This document shows, piece after piece, positions 28,601 to 40,600 of a DNA stretch of 64,000 bases; the stretch's first letter is position 1; every line of letters begins with the position of its first letter. Source of the DNA: Trileptium ribeirensis (taxonomy: Eukaryota; Nematoda; Enoplea; Enoplida; Thoracostomopsidae). The notes below the pieces were generated by a model, which was not told the DNA's origin, made no database searches, and was given only the letters and a program-made list of their open reading frames with translations. The translations under genes were made by a program, and so were the position numbers. Location: positions 172,695-236,694 of the forward strand of contig JASANE010029376.1 of NCBI GenBank assembly GCA_030248225.1, in the 5' to 3' direction.

Positions 28601-31600
28601 TGATTGTGCAAATTATGTAAGGAATTTTCACTGTTACATAGGGTACTACTTTGATCTCCGTCAAAGCAGGTAGATGGATTGATACAGTTATCAATACAAT
28701 CATTTGGAGATCCTAGATCTTGGTGATTTGCGATACTGTTAGTTTCAATGCAATCGTCTAAGTCCCATAATGATAAATCATAACTATTTATTTTAGGAGT
28801 TTGGTCGATTGTCAAGTCATTGGCTGGTGTGTTGCTCATTACGTGGCTGCTATCAGTTATTGGAATGGTAAGAAAATATAAAACTAAAAAACAGCATAAT
28901 TTATTATATACTAACACAATGACTGAGAACACGCACAGGAATGTTTTTGTCAAAAATACAATCATTGAAAAAGGAATGATATTCTTTTTCAATTAATTTA
29001 AAGTATGGATGAGTTTCAATATTTTTTAACCGCAGACGCTTTTGGGGGTCTGAGTGACAAGACTGCCGAATAAAATCACAAATTGGATCAGGTAGATGAG
29101 CATACTTTATTGGATTATCAGAATATCCTCCTGTTTGGAGGAACAGTGCGACCTTGCCAAGCTGATGAACCGTAAGAACGTTTGAATTACAGTACGCTTT
29201 GTAGTTTTTCCCACGAACCTCTGGCATTGTACAGGGTATGAAACCTGGTCCAAGTTGAATTTTTGATCCTGGCTTAGCCTTAATTGCTCCCCAAAATCAA
29301 TGATATAGGGTGTTAAACTTTCCGAATCGTAAATGATGTTAGCGGCAGAAATATCCCGATGAACCACCTCTAATTGTACTAGTGCAAGAACGGCTTTGAT
29401 TATTTGATACATTACAAAATTTGCTTCTTTCTCCTCGAGCGGCCCATTTGCAGCAATGTAGCTTTCAAAATCTTCTGCATTAGGAATCGAAGGCATCACC
29501 ATATAGAACTCAGTGCCAAATTCTGTATGAACGAAACCAAAGTCCAATAAATCCCGATGAACCACCTCTAATTGTACGAGTGCAAGAACGGCTTTGATTA
29601 TTTGATACATTACAAAATTTGCTTCCTTCTCCTCGAGCGGCCCATTTGCAGCAATGTAGCTTTCAAAATCTTCTGCATTAGGAATCGAAGGCATCACCAT
29701 ATAGAACTCAGTGCCAAATTCTGTTTGAACGAAACCAAAGTCCAATAAAGGCATCACATTGGGTACCTGAAACATTAATTTTAGACTGATGCTGGCTGCG
29801 TTTGTGTCAAAGAGCATTTGGTTTGTCGTCCGTCGTTCTCGCTCAAAACGTTACAGTGTGCGACAGCAACGACTTTAGTGTTTTGCGATCCACCTTCGAT
29901 TGATGCTTGTAGCTACAACTGTACCTGTTTGCGTGAGCGGCTTCCGCTACTAAAGACGACCTCAGCATTCGACGATGGATATTGTTGCATAGCGAATCTG
30001 TGCTGCTTCGATTTAACTGGGTTGGATAGCTTTCACTGCGGAAGGTACTAGTGATTTTTGGTCAAATTTTAGTTGGATTACCTTGATCGAGTGTAGCGTT
30101 GTTTTTTTAATATACAGACGTGAAATCAAAGTGCTCAATCCAGAACCGATGAGTGCAAAATTTTTGAGAGAACTGACAATGCTGGACACATTAGTGATTA
30201 CACTTGTATTTCACTGACATTTTTTGCAGGGTTCCATTACACAAATTAATGATAAGCTTATGTAAAATTAGTTCAACGCTTGCATATTATTACCATATTA
30301 CCTAAATGTAGGCTTTTGTCTAGCAACCGTGAAATGTTATTTTAGGACTTCTACAATCGCAACCCAGCGCTCGTCGACTACTGCGCCTGCCTGACTGATA
30401 AGCCTTCAACGTTTGTCGTTACTAATAAACCATCCTTGCCTTTTCCTACTGAGTCTAAGCAAAAACAGAAAATGATGCTAAAATCACATACTCTTCGACG
30501 TTGGTCTAATTCAAATCTGCTAGTGACATCAAGATATAGTTTAGACACAACACAGATATCTTTTAAAGCTGAACCATTTTTTGAACCACAGCTAAAATTC
30601 GTTACCAAAATGACTTTTGCCTTTAGTGTTGCAAAAGTTATACCTAATTCGTCGACTGCAACCGATTCTTCCCTTGCTAAAGTTTCAACAGTTAAGCTCA
30701 TAGGTGAAGTTGTTTTGCTTCCGTCTTTGCTAGAAAGCCGAAGTTCGTTTTTTAGTAGTCCAACTACTACCTCAAGTTCTACGACTACTACTACCTCGAC
30801 TTCTACAAAAACTACCTCGCCTTCTACTACGACTACTACCTCAAGTTCTAAGACGTCGACGATCTCGGTGTCTCGGAGTAATGTTACCAAAAATGGTTCG
30901 ATAGTTGCAACGACGATGACTGGTTATCGAAATGATCCGTTAGTACTAGGCGGAAGTACATCGATGGCATTCGTACTGGGAGCAGTTGTTTCTTTGGGAA
31001 TTATGTGAGCGCTCAGTATAATACCTCTGCTTGCTTAGTTTTAGATGCATGAATCGTGCCACAAAATATTGTTTAACTTAGTTTAGCTAGTTAAGTATTT
31101 CAGTTAGATAATTAGAAATATTAATTTCTACCATGTGTTTTGCTGAAAGATTTGCGCTTGATTTTTGGTTTCATGAACTGAGGCTGTTACGCAATGCTTT
31201 AAGATAGGTACTAGTCAAATTCGATTGCCGCTTATGATACAATTTATGGTCAAAGCAGAATACTAACCATTCATTGATGTTCGGAATATTTTCTTATTGC
31301 TTAGAGGAAAACTTATTTGCTATAACTAGCTACGCATTAATTGACATTGCAGCATTGACATTGCTTTTGTGAAAGTTTAGAAGTTTCACGCAAGTAAATG
31401 AAAAAGTTAGAAAACAATATATCTACGGAGGTTATTCAAGCAAAGGTCCAAGCAGTAAAAATGCTTCAACGTTTGCGCCGTTTAACTAAAGCTTTGCTTC
31501 TCATACTTTACTGTGTGTGTTTCGAGTAAACCTGTTTCAAAATAAAGCTAAAAACTAGTGAATAGTGTGTAGCATTAGATTTTGAAACGTTATGTAGTTG

Positions 31601-34600
31601 CATTTTGGACAACATCGTTAAATAAGGCACAAAATTCACAGTATTGGGGACATTGACGGAGGCTAAATCTTTTTATTTCATAAAAACAGTATACTGCAAA
31701 TTTGCGTAGAAATTATTACCTCTATAACAGAGCCTTTTATTGTGATTATATTCAGCTATTAATTAGCACTGCACAGCTATCTTAAAAATTATTTACACTG
31801 AACTGATGTGGTAAATAAGTTCGAAAACCTTGGAAATATTAATTCCTGTTTGCAAAAATTTAAAACAAAAATATGCTTCGAACTGCTTTCACGAAATCTT
31901 TGAAGTAACGGATAAAATTTGATCCTACCAGCTTTGTTTGATGCAAAGTAACTCGACGATCCTAGTGTTTTAAAACAAAATTACACTTCAAACAGCTTTC
32001 ACGAAATCTTTGAAGTAAGGGATAAAATTTTATCCTACCAGCTTAGGTTGATGCATAAAATTCTTACGTGATTTAATTCCAGCAGAATTGTGAGTTCCTC
32101 CGGAGATGTCGTAGAATCTAATAAATCATGATACAACAAAAAGCTTATTGTCGCTGCTGCGTCGAGATCTGTACACATAGGAAGTGTGACCTTTTGCTGT
32201 GATTAAATTTAGTACTTTGTATGTTTCTCCGCTAGCCGCTGTGAACGAAACCATTTTGGTTTAAAGTATGCAATCCAAAGAAAACGGCGAAATAACTCCC
32301 ACAATTCATTCAACAACACTTTACCAAGCAGGCAATAATTATATTGTTGTACTAGTCGTAGTTTTGAGATGTCGATATTACCAGCTAAAAGGGAAAATTT
32401 ATATGAAACAATTGTAAGCGAAACGACATCTAATGTTTACGAAGCTCCTAATTTTTTGGGAAACCATGAATGGTCCAGCTTTTCAGCATCATCAGAGCCA
32501 ATTTATAGAGAAACAACGGAGCCAGTGGTAGATAGGTCAGTTAAACGCTTTTAGCAGTTGATGCATGTGCTTGCTCAAGTACCTCTTAAGTTCCTCAACC
32601 TACAGTTAACACTTGATTGCGGCGAATTTTAAAATTTTATAACACTGTAGAATAGTACTAACTTTTGGATTAGTATATGGATGAGTAAACTTAAGATGCT
32701 ACCCTTACCACCCTCCTTTGACACCGTGTGCAAAATGATAGAGAAAAGCTAGGATTTCAATATCCATTTCCACTTTCAACATATTTCTGTTCCATAATGT
32801 GGTTAGTGAATGCTCTTTTTCAAAACAGGATGGTAAAGGTCGCAGCCCAATTTTACTCATGCATTAGACCACATGACCAAGTTAACTGATAAACCGTCAG
32901 GTTATCTTTATTTTAAAGACCAGTTATTTTTTGAAAACTTTAAGGTTTGAAAGGATAACTTGCTATTTAAGGTGGATGTCCATTCTTGTAATTTTTATAA
33001 TTCTTCTAAAACTTTTGAGCAGAAAGAAAAAAGTTAAGATTACAGTTACCTGGGGTCAGTCATTTTTCAAATAATTTCGCACATTGGGCCCAACGCAGAT
33101 GGAAATAACGCATTTTTTGCTGTTGTATTTCATGTTGAAGCACAACTTACGGTACACAATTTGGAAATAATTAAATAATGGAATTGCAGTGGCTATTTCG
33201 ATTCTCTAGCAACTAACTTAAATATATTCTTTATCTTCAGGATTCCACGTATCAGCGACAGGATAAGAAATGTATTGCGTGGGCTTCGCAGGGATAATGA
33301 TATTGGAATACACCAGAATTTCTTTTCAAACGCAGGCGGTGGCAATGTTGGTATAAGTACACCGAAAGAATTTTTTGTGTGATCGCTATGTTAGCATTGG
33401 TCTGTTGTATGTTGTATACGTATAGGAAATAAAGCACAATCATTGCTGGTGTTGTTATATCGTTAAGATTAATAATTACCTTTAAGGTAGAATTGTATAT
33501 CGCGTTGTTAGCCACCGCAGTAGATATTCAGTTTCTCTTGCTTTCCAACTGCGTTTTGTCTCTAGAAATCGGTTCTTTGATACTAAAGTTTTATTTATTT
33601 TTTGAGATAACGGTATGTTTATTTTGAAGATCAAAAACGTTGTTTCAACCCGAAAATATCTGAACATCGTGACGTTTTGTTATTAAAATTGTTACGCTTC
33701 AAGCGACGTATTTGCGTACTTTTGAGACAAAAATTTCGTAATAATTTCAACTCGAAAATATTTGTATAACGTGACACTTTGATATTAAAATTGTTGGGTT
33801 TCCAACATATAATATCCAAAGTTCATTAAGTTTCCTTTGTATTTAGCAATTATTACGAAATAAATGTATGATTAAAATTATTATTATTATTGGCTATTAT
33901 GTAAGAGCTAAAAGCTAATTTTTAAACTACGTCTAAATTATAAATTTAAAAATAAATGACAATACAGTTAAAATTTGTTCTTTTAGTTCATCAATGAAAA
34001 TGAATGGAACCAAAGGCATCACATCGACTGGTTTTTGTCGCAAACGAAGCTGTTTCTTATATTCTGACATTATTACCTTGGAATTCAATCATTTTGACCA
34101 AGGGTTTCGAACAAAAAATGTTTCTTGAGCACTGCATTGTTGGAAAACCATTCCAAGTCAGCGATATTGCCGAGGAAAACATACATAGCTACCGAATTCT
34201 GGAGCGTCACGTGTGGGCGGATTGCTGCTCTTTTCATAATTCAAAAATTTTGCGTCAACAAAAGTTTTGCTCGCAATTTCGGTTGAAACTGCTCCTTAAT
34301 TTCTTATCATTACGTGTTTATTTTTGACTTACTGTAAGCAGATTCAGTTAAAATTTCTTTCACTTGGAATTATTTATGGTAAGTATACATTTTTGCTGAT
34401 TAACAACGTTAATTGAATACCCTAGGTTCATGCAAGCATAAAGTGCGAAAATAATATTTTGCTCTCTGTATCTATTACCCCTAAGGATGGTTGCTAATAT
34501 TGGTACGAGATTGTGACGATATTGTTTGAGAGTTACCGTCCAGTACAGAGTTAGTGGAACTGTATTGTGCGGCTTAAGCAATGATACCTAATTACTTAGC

Positions 34601-37600
34601 CAGTTGTTTTTCAATATAAATTTTAATTATTAAAATTTCAACATTTTTAGGTTGGCCGTAATAGCTTAATTATTCTGGTTTACCTTTTTTGACACGAAAA
34701 CGAAGGGCGTATTAAACGTTTTATACAAAAATAAACTTAAGGTGTCAGGCAAACCAACCTCTTTTTGGCCCGCCTGTACCAAATTTTGCTTTAGCGAAAA
34801 ACACTCAGATTTCAATACAGAAGTACACAATTTCGGCATCTTTCTGTTCGATAACACAATCAGCGAACGCCATTTGGCTGCTGTACTGTAAGACCTAAAT
34901 GTTCGCGAACAATTTGAAATTATAACGTAGGAAATATGAAACAGACTAATTTCTGATCTTTAACAAAGAAATGGAATTTGTATTCTCTGAACAACGAAAT
35001 CGGTTATTCTTTTAACAAAAGAGGATGGTAAGCCTCGCAGCTTACGTTTACTCACACATTATTATCATGTGTACTGATTTTAATAACATTCAATAGTAGG
35101 CAGTTTGGTTTTGATACATTGTGAAAATATTGCTGTTTCTTTTAATACCTGAAAAAGTATGATATTGTATATACTTATGATTTGTTATCTTCATATATAT
35201 TCACCATATTTTAGAAAATAAATATAACTTTATTTGGAATATGTGAAAGCCTAAACGCTTTCAGTTTGTGGTTTTGTTCTGTAGATTATATTTTGGTCCT
35301 CTCGATAAATATTTTATCGTGGTGATACAAGAGACGTCTTCAGTACAACAACACAAACAAGCCCTAATAAAATTTATTGGCTGCTCCACTTGTGTTCATT
35401 ACATTACCGAGCATATAGCTTAGTTTAATGATAAAGTTTGGTCTAAATTTACGATTTGTGGAAATTAAATAACTTCAATCTAATATACGCTTTTTTCAAA
35501 ACTCTCTATAATAATAACGCTGGAAATTCATTTGCGTTTCGGTTAATTTTTTATACAAATCAGGTGATTTGTATTTATAGAGCGTTTATAGACAATTTGT
35601 TTATACTTTAGCAGAAAATATTCAAAGGTATTGTCCAAATTTAGTTAATAATTAGTGTTTATCTGAATTAGAACAAAATAACTCAAAAATAAGAAGTAAT
35701 AGAATATAGTAAAATATGTGTTATAGGCACCATTACTTCGCAATGCAGAGGCGTTGGAACGGAATTGCCGTAACTTATCTTCACGAAGAATCACAAAGGA
35801 AACGTATTTCAAAAAGTATGTAAGCCTAACATTCGTTAAATGACAGTGGTTGCTATTTCAAGCAAGACAAATTTGTGTTTAGCTATATGATGCTAAATTT
35901 AAAGACACATTAATGTATTAATTTTAAGTCAAATGATTGTGATAAACAACCAACGCACCGTTGCCAACACACAACAAAGCACATTTTTACAGTTTCTGAA
36001 ACGGTTCCCAATGGGACCACAAAAACGTGTGTCCCCAAAAGGGGTATTATACTACTATTGACAATACTTGGTGACCTGTGCGCAATACATAACCAAACAA
36101 CTGAAGGCAAACTGTATTCTGGAAATCGGGTTCATTGACCCCGAACCCATTAAAAACAACGAAAGGGCATGAAATATGCAAGTTGAACTCTAGATAATCA
36201 AATCATTATGTTCAGAATAGTGAAAACCCTATATACATATATAGATTATTTTTGATGCCACGTACCAAACTACTGATGACCGACTATATTCTGGAAATCG
36301 GGTTCATTGACTCTAAACTCAATTAAAACGTGTGACAAGCCATGAAATACTAGCACTGGACTCTAGATAACCATACCATCGCATTCAACCTACCAGAAAA
36401 CCCATATAAACAATTCTTGATGACCTTGAAGCAATAAGTAACCAAACAACGGAAGAAAGAATACATTCTAAAAATCGTGTTTATTGCCACTAATCCATTG
36501 AAAAAACACGAAACGTCATTAGTCATGAAATATGAACCGTGACTAGCAGGGAGTAACCGGAATTCCGGTTCCGGTTCCGGTTCCGGCGAAAATCGTGTTC
36601 CGGTTGCGGTTCCGGCAAAGGGCAAAAACCATACCGGAACCGGAATTCCGGTTTAAAAATTTTGTTTGAAATTTTTCACATTTTTGCTTCATCTGTGATC
36701 CAAACATATGTAATATATATTATACAATGATCAAACTCCAATACAACCGAGCCAAAGAAAAGATTAACTAACCAATTTGCCGTGTGAAACGTAAGTAGGG
36801 CACATAATTTTGGCAGGAATTTTTCATAATTACCTGCAGGAGTTTGTTAAATCAAAGCCAGGTCGATGCTTGTAGCAGCTATTTTACACATCCAGAAGTC
36901 TGTGGGATACATTTGAATTAAACCGGTCCAATTCGGTAACAGAGTGTGGCTTACGCAGAAGTACTTAGCCTATGCTTGGCTAACATAAATTGCGTCAAGC
37001 ACCAGCCGGTGCGCTTTAAACTTTGTAAATCAGGTGAAATTGAAGTAACGTTATCTGCAACGCAAGCAGAAACTGCTTCCTTGGCAATGAACTGTATTTA
37101 TTGAAACTGTGCGAGCAGGATCACAGTGTGTCTCATCTATAGCATTCTGATTAGAAATTTATCATCATTATCATCTAACTGACGGGCACTGTTTGTCCAA
37201 CGCTAGCCTAAACAGTGTCTCTGACCACTGATCAGAAAATTACCTTCTATCTATTATTTTATCTTAGAATCATATAAACCAATAATTTTAAGTTTGCTAC
37301 AGAAGAACATGCAACAAACGTATGTGTAGTAAAGGGAGGCGACTGGAGACAGAGCGAAAGTGTGTATTCTACGCTCCAAGCTTTGTAAGCACATTCGATT
37401 TGACGCAGTATACGCAGTGGTGTATAGTGGAAGACATTTTTTTGCTCTGAATGTCCAAAAACCGACATATTTGATCGATAAATAAACATTATTAGCTTCC
37501 TCAGTCTCTTTAAAGTTTCAGAAAGGCAATAATACCATCGCAATATATTAAATTTAATGTAAAAGTTATTTTTAATGCATTTTAATCCACTATACCTTCA

Positions 37601-40600
37601 TTTCTTGCATCATCTGTTTTACTATATATAAATTTCGAAGACCAGGTTCCGGTTCCGGTTCCGGTTCCGGATCCGGTTTAAATGGACGGTTCCGGTTACT
37701 GGTTCCGGTTCCGGTAAATTTCGGTTCCGGTTATTCCCTGGTGACTAGATAACCAAAACATTGTATTCAGCCTTAAGAAAAACATATATCCAGACCATTA
37801 TTGGCCTGTCCACAGTGGGGGGCGGGGGTGGGGACCCCGCCTTTCCAAATCCTCCCATTTTCGTGAGATTTTCACTATGTCCGTCCCCCCCACTCGGCCG
37901 AAACCCCCCATGCTCAACTAATTCCAAAAAGTTTTTATGTCTGAAAATTTATGTTTTTGTTTACAAATTGTTTTTAAACATTAATTACAACTATTTATAA
38001 TGTTAAAATATCGTTTTTAGCCTGAAAATACGTTCACGGTGGTAAAAATGCATGAAAATATGGAAATATTTTGTATTTTTAAGCAAAATTTATCACCCAC
38101 TTTTAATTTTCCCCCGAGAATGAACATGGGGGCCCCGAAGTTTTCCCCCACTTTTCGGAGTGCTGTGGACAGGCCAGTTATTGATGCCTTGCACGCAATA
38201 CATAATCAAACAAATGAAATCGCACTGCATTTTGAAAATAAGGTTGGTCGACCAAAAAACCCTTGAAACCCCAAGAAAAAGTATAATAGTCATGTTGGCT
38301 CTAGGTAGCAAAACCATCGTATCCAGCGTGCTTGATAACCTAATAGGCACTCATTGTTATGTAAAAACAAGCAATAACACGGCGAACTTTGAAAAATCAC
38401 TATTTCTGGCAAAGGCTCCATGAACCATATTCGGGCTCACACCGGTACAGGGAGTGGCCCCACAACAAAGTCGTAGCCAACAAAGTTGTAGATCTCGATG
38501 AGCTGATTTTGTGGCCTCCACTTTTTGATGATAAGCCTGTGTCGCGAGATATGGTACCAACCCGTGTGGCCAGATTTGGCAAAGGACCCTTAAAAACTTG
38601 TTTTTGCCATCTTGATCCGGAAGACGAGGTCCGAGTTGGTCGCGTTCAACTAACCAGCACATCCTCGTCAATTTTGCTAGCTAATAAAAAGATTTACCGA
38701 AATTCATCCATCCGAACATGAGTTATGAATGATAGCAACATAAAAAATATTTTCACAATTTTCCCCCTAGCGGATTTAGTGGAAACTCTGCTCGCTCTGG
38801 AAACTATTTTATAACAAACACATACAGTTACAGGCAGGAATAAAAGCACATCGTTCGAGAAAAATTCATGAACGAATCGTGTCTGTTTATTTCTTACGAA
38901 AAAATACTGGCAAAAAATTTGCTTATATTTCTGTCCGTAACTACAATTCTCTATCTGTGCCTTTAACTACTATTGGCTATGTCTAAGATAAAGATGTGAC
39001 GACTACTGCACAAATTTCCATTGTTTCTGAATCATATTTTGTGGCGCTTGCTATAATGACAAGTTTTATTAAAAGACTACATAGGCGGCAGGACATCCTA
39101 TTCGCTTTCGTCAAATTTTGTTTCCGTTTTTTACGAATAACATTAATTAAATTCTAATTTTCACAACAATCGAGAATTCGCCGACCGAGATGCTTCGTGT
39201 GCTAGTAATCAAATTCCGTATTAAAACCAAAAATATTGTGCTGAATAGCAACATGTATAAAGCAGAAATACTACAATATTACCATCGAAAAATAGTTCAA
39301 TAATGGTCCTGCATTTGCAGTTCAAAACTTGAAGGCTACTTCCAATAAATCCAAAAGAAATCAGCTTTGTCGGTTTATCACGACACACTATGTAGTCTAA
39401 AATACTGTGAAAACACGAAATGTGTAATCGCAGTGGTTCGATTACTCAAAAAATATCCAGAAAATTACCAAACGTAAAACATTGAAATGCAACAGAATAC
39501 AATGAGTTTATCGCACCTCAAAGCTATGTGCTTCGTTAATAATAGCAGTGGACACCAACGTATTAAATGTATCTAAAGGAGTCAAGGATCTTAGTAGTAA
39601 CATAACTAGATCGTCGGATGAATGACGCTGCTGGTTGGATATTGCCGTAGACGCTAAAATAAAAAAGCAATATAGTATTATACTAGAATTCAGGCCCCGC
39701 GAGCTGCTTTTTGCATCATTTGAAGCTATTTACCTGAGTTTTCCAAATTTTTTAGCGATTACATAAAAATCGCCTACATTTTCGTCAATATGTAGAAATT
39801 TTCTTAATAAATTGGAACTTGCATATTGCATAGTATATTATATACAATACAAAACAAATTTTCAACCTGCACAAAATCGTAGATTCTATACAGACACAAG
39901 TTTTCGTGAAAATACAGTTTTATGAACGACATACCGACATCGTGGCAATACTTCCCACTGTTAGGTACATAAATTTCAGCATGTTGGGAAAACCTTGATA
40001 TGATCCACCAGTTTAACAAAGTTAATACAGCACCACGAACTGACATAGCGACCTATGAAAAGCCGAGAAAGACTATTTTTAAATCTATGCCGTTTGGTTT
40101 AGCTTCCAAAGCAATACCGTTTCAGAACAACAGTGCCCATTACGTTCTCATCAAAAATGTAAATCACAGTAAACCGGTTGTAATACTATTAAAGATGGAA
40201 TCTTGTAATATTTAATTTTAGTCCAATAAACAAAGGAAATATTATACTGAGCAACAAAATTACTGTAAGGTTACTACAAATTTATCGTCGCATTTAACAT
40301 CCGAAGGAGACATTAAAAAATTCTAAATTTTGTGTGTACGTGACTGGCCTGTCCACAGCCCTCGGAAAAGTGGGGGACTTCGGGCACCCATGTTCATTCT
40401 CGGGGGAAAATTTAAAGTGGGGAAATTTTTTGCTTAAAAATACTAAATATTCGCATATTTTCATGCAGTTTTACTACCGTGAATGTATTTTCAAGCTAAA
40501 AACGATATTTTAGCATTATAAATGGTGGTAATTAATATTTAAAAAACAATTTACACACAAAAAATTTTTTGACGTAAAAATGTTTTGGGATTAGTTGAAT

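Larger units (their letters stand above)
18404..36056. mobile_element. Polinton (Maverick) element, complete ends, 17,653 bp
   Basis: Polintons are self-synthesising, virus-like DNA transposons of 15-20 kb with 5'-AG ends and 6-bp target duplications. Here the left end AGTAGTATAATACCCCTTTT and the inverted right end match for about 66 bases with three mismatches. ATTGAC is duplicated exactly at 18398-18403 and 36057-36062. Inside are remnants of protein-primed DNA polymerase B, penton-like, capsid and packaging-ATPase genes. The inverted repeats are short for the group and no integrase is seen. Most core genes have stops or frameshifts, so this copy looks inactive; the right half carries unusual cargo genes. 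Confidence 0.92.

Noticed and set aside
30378..30890. Minus-strand 170-codon frame rich in Val and Glu
   Set aside because: It is the antisense of the Ser/Thr-rich exon on the plus strand and has no splice or family support.
34004..34327. Polinton integrase
   Set aside because: The 107-codon frame lacks zinc-binding HHCC residues and the DDE signature.
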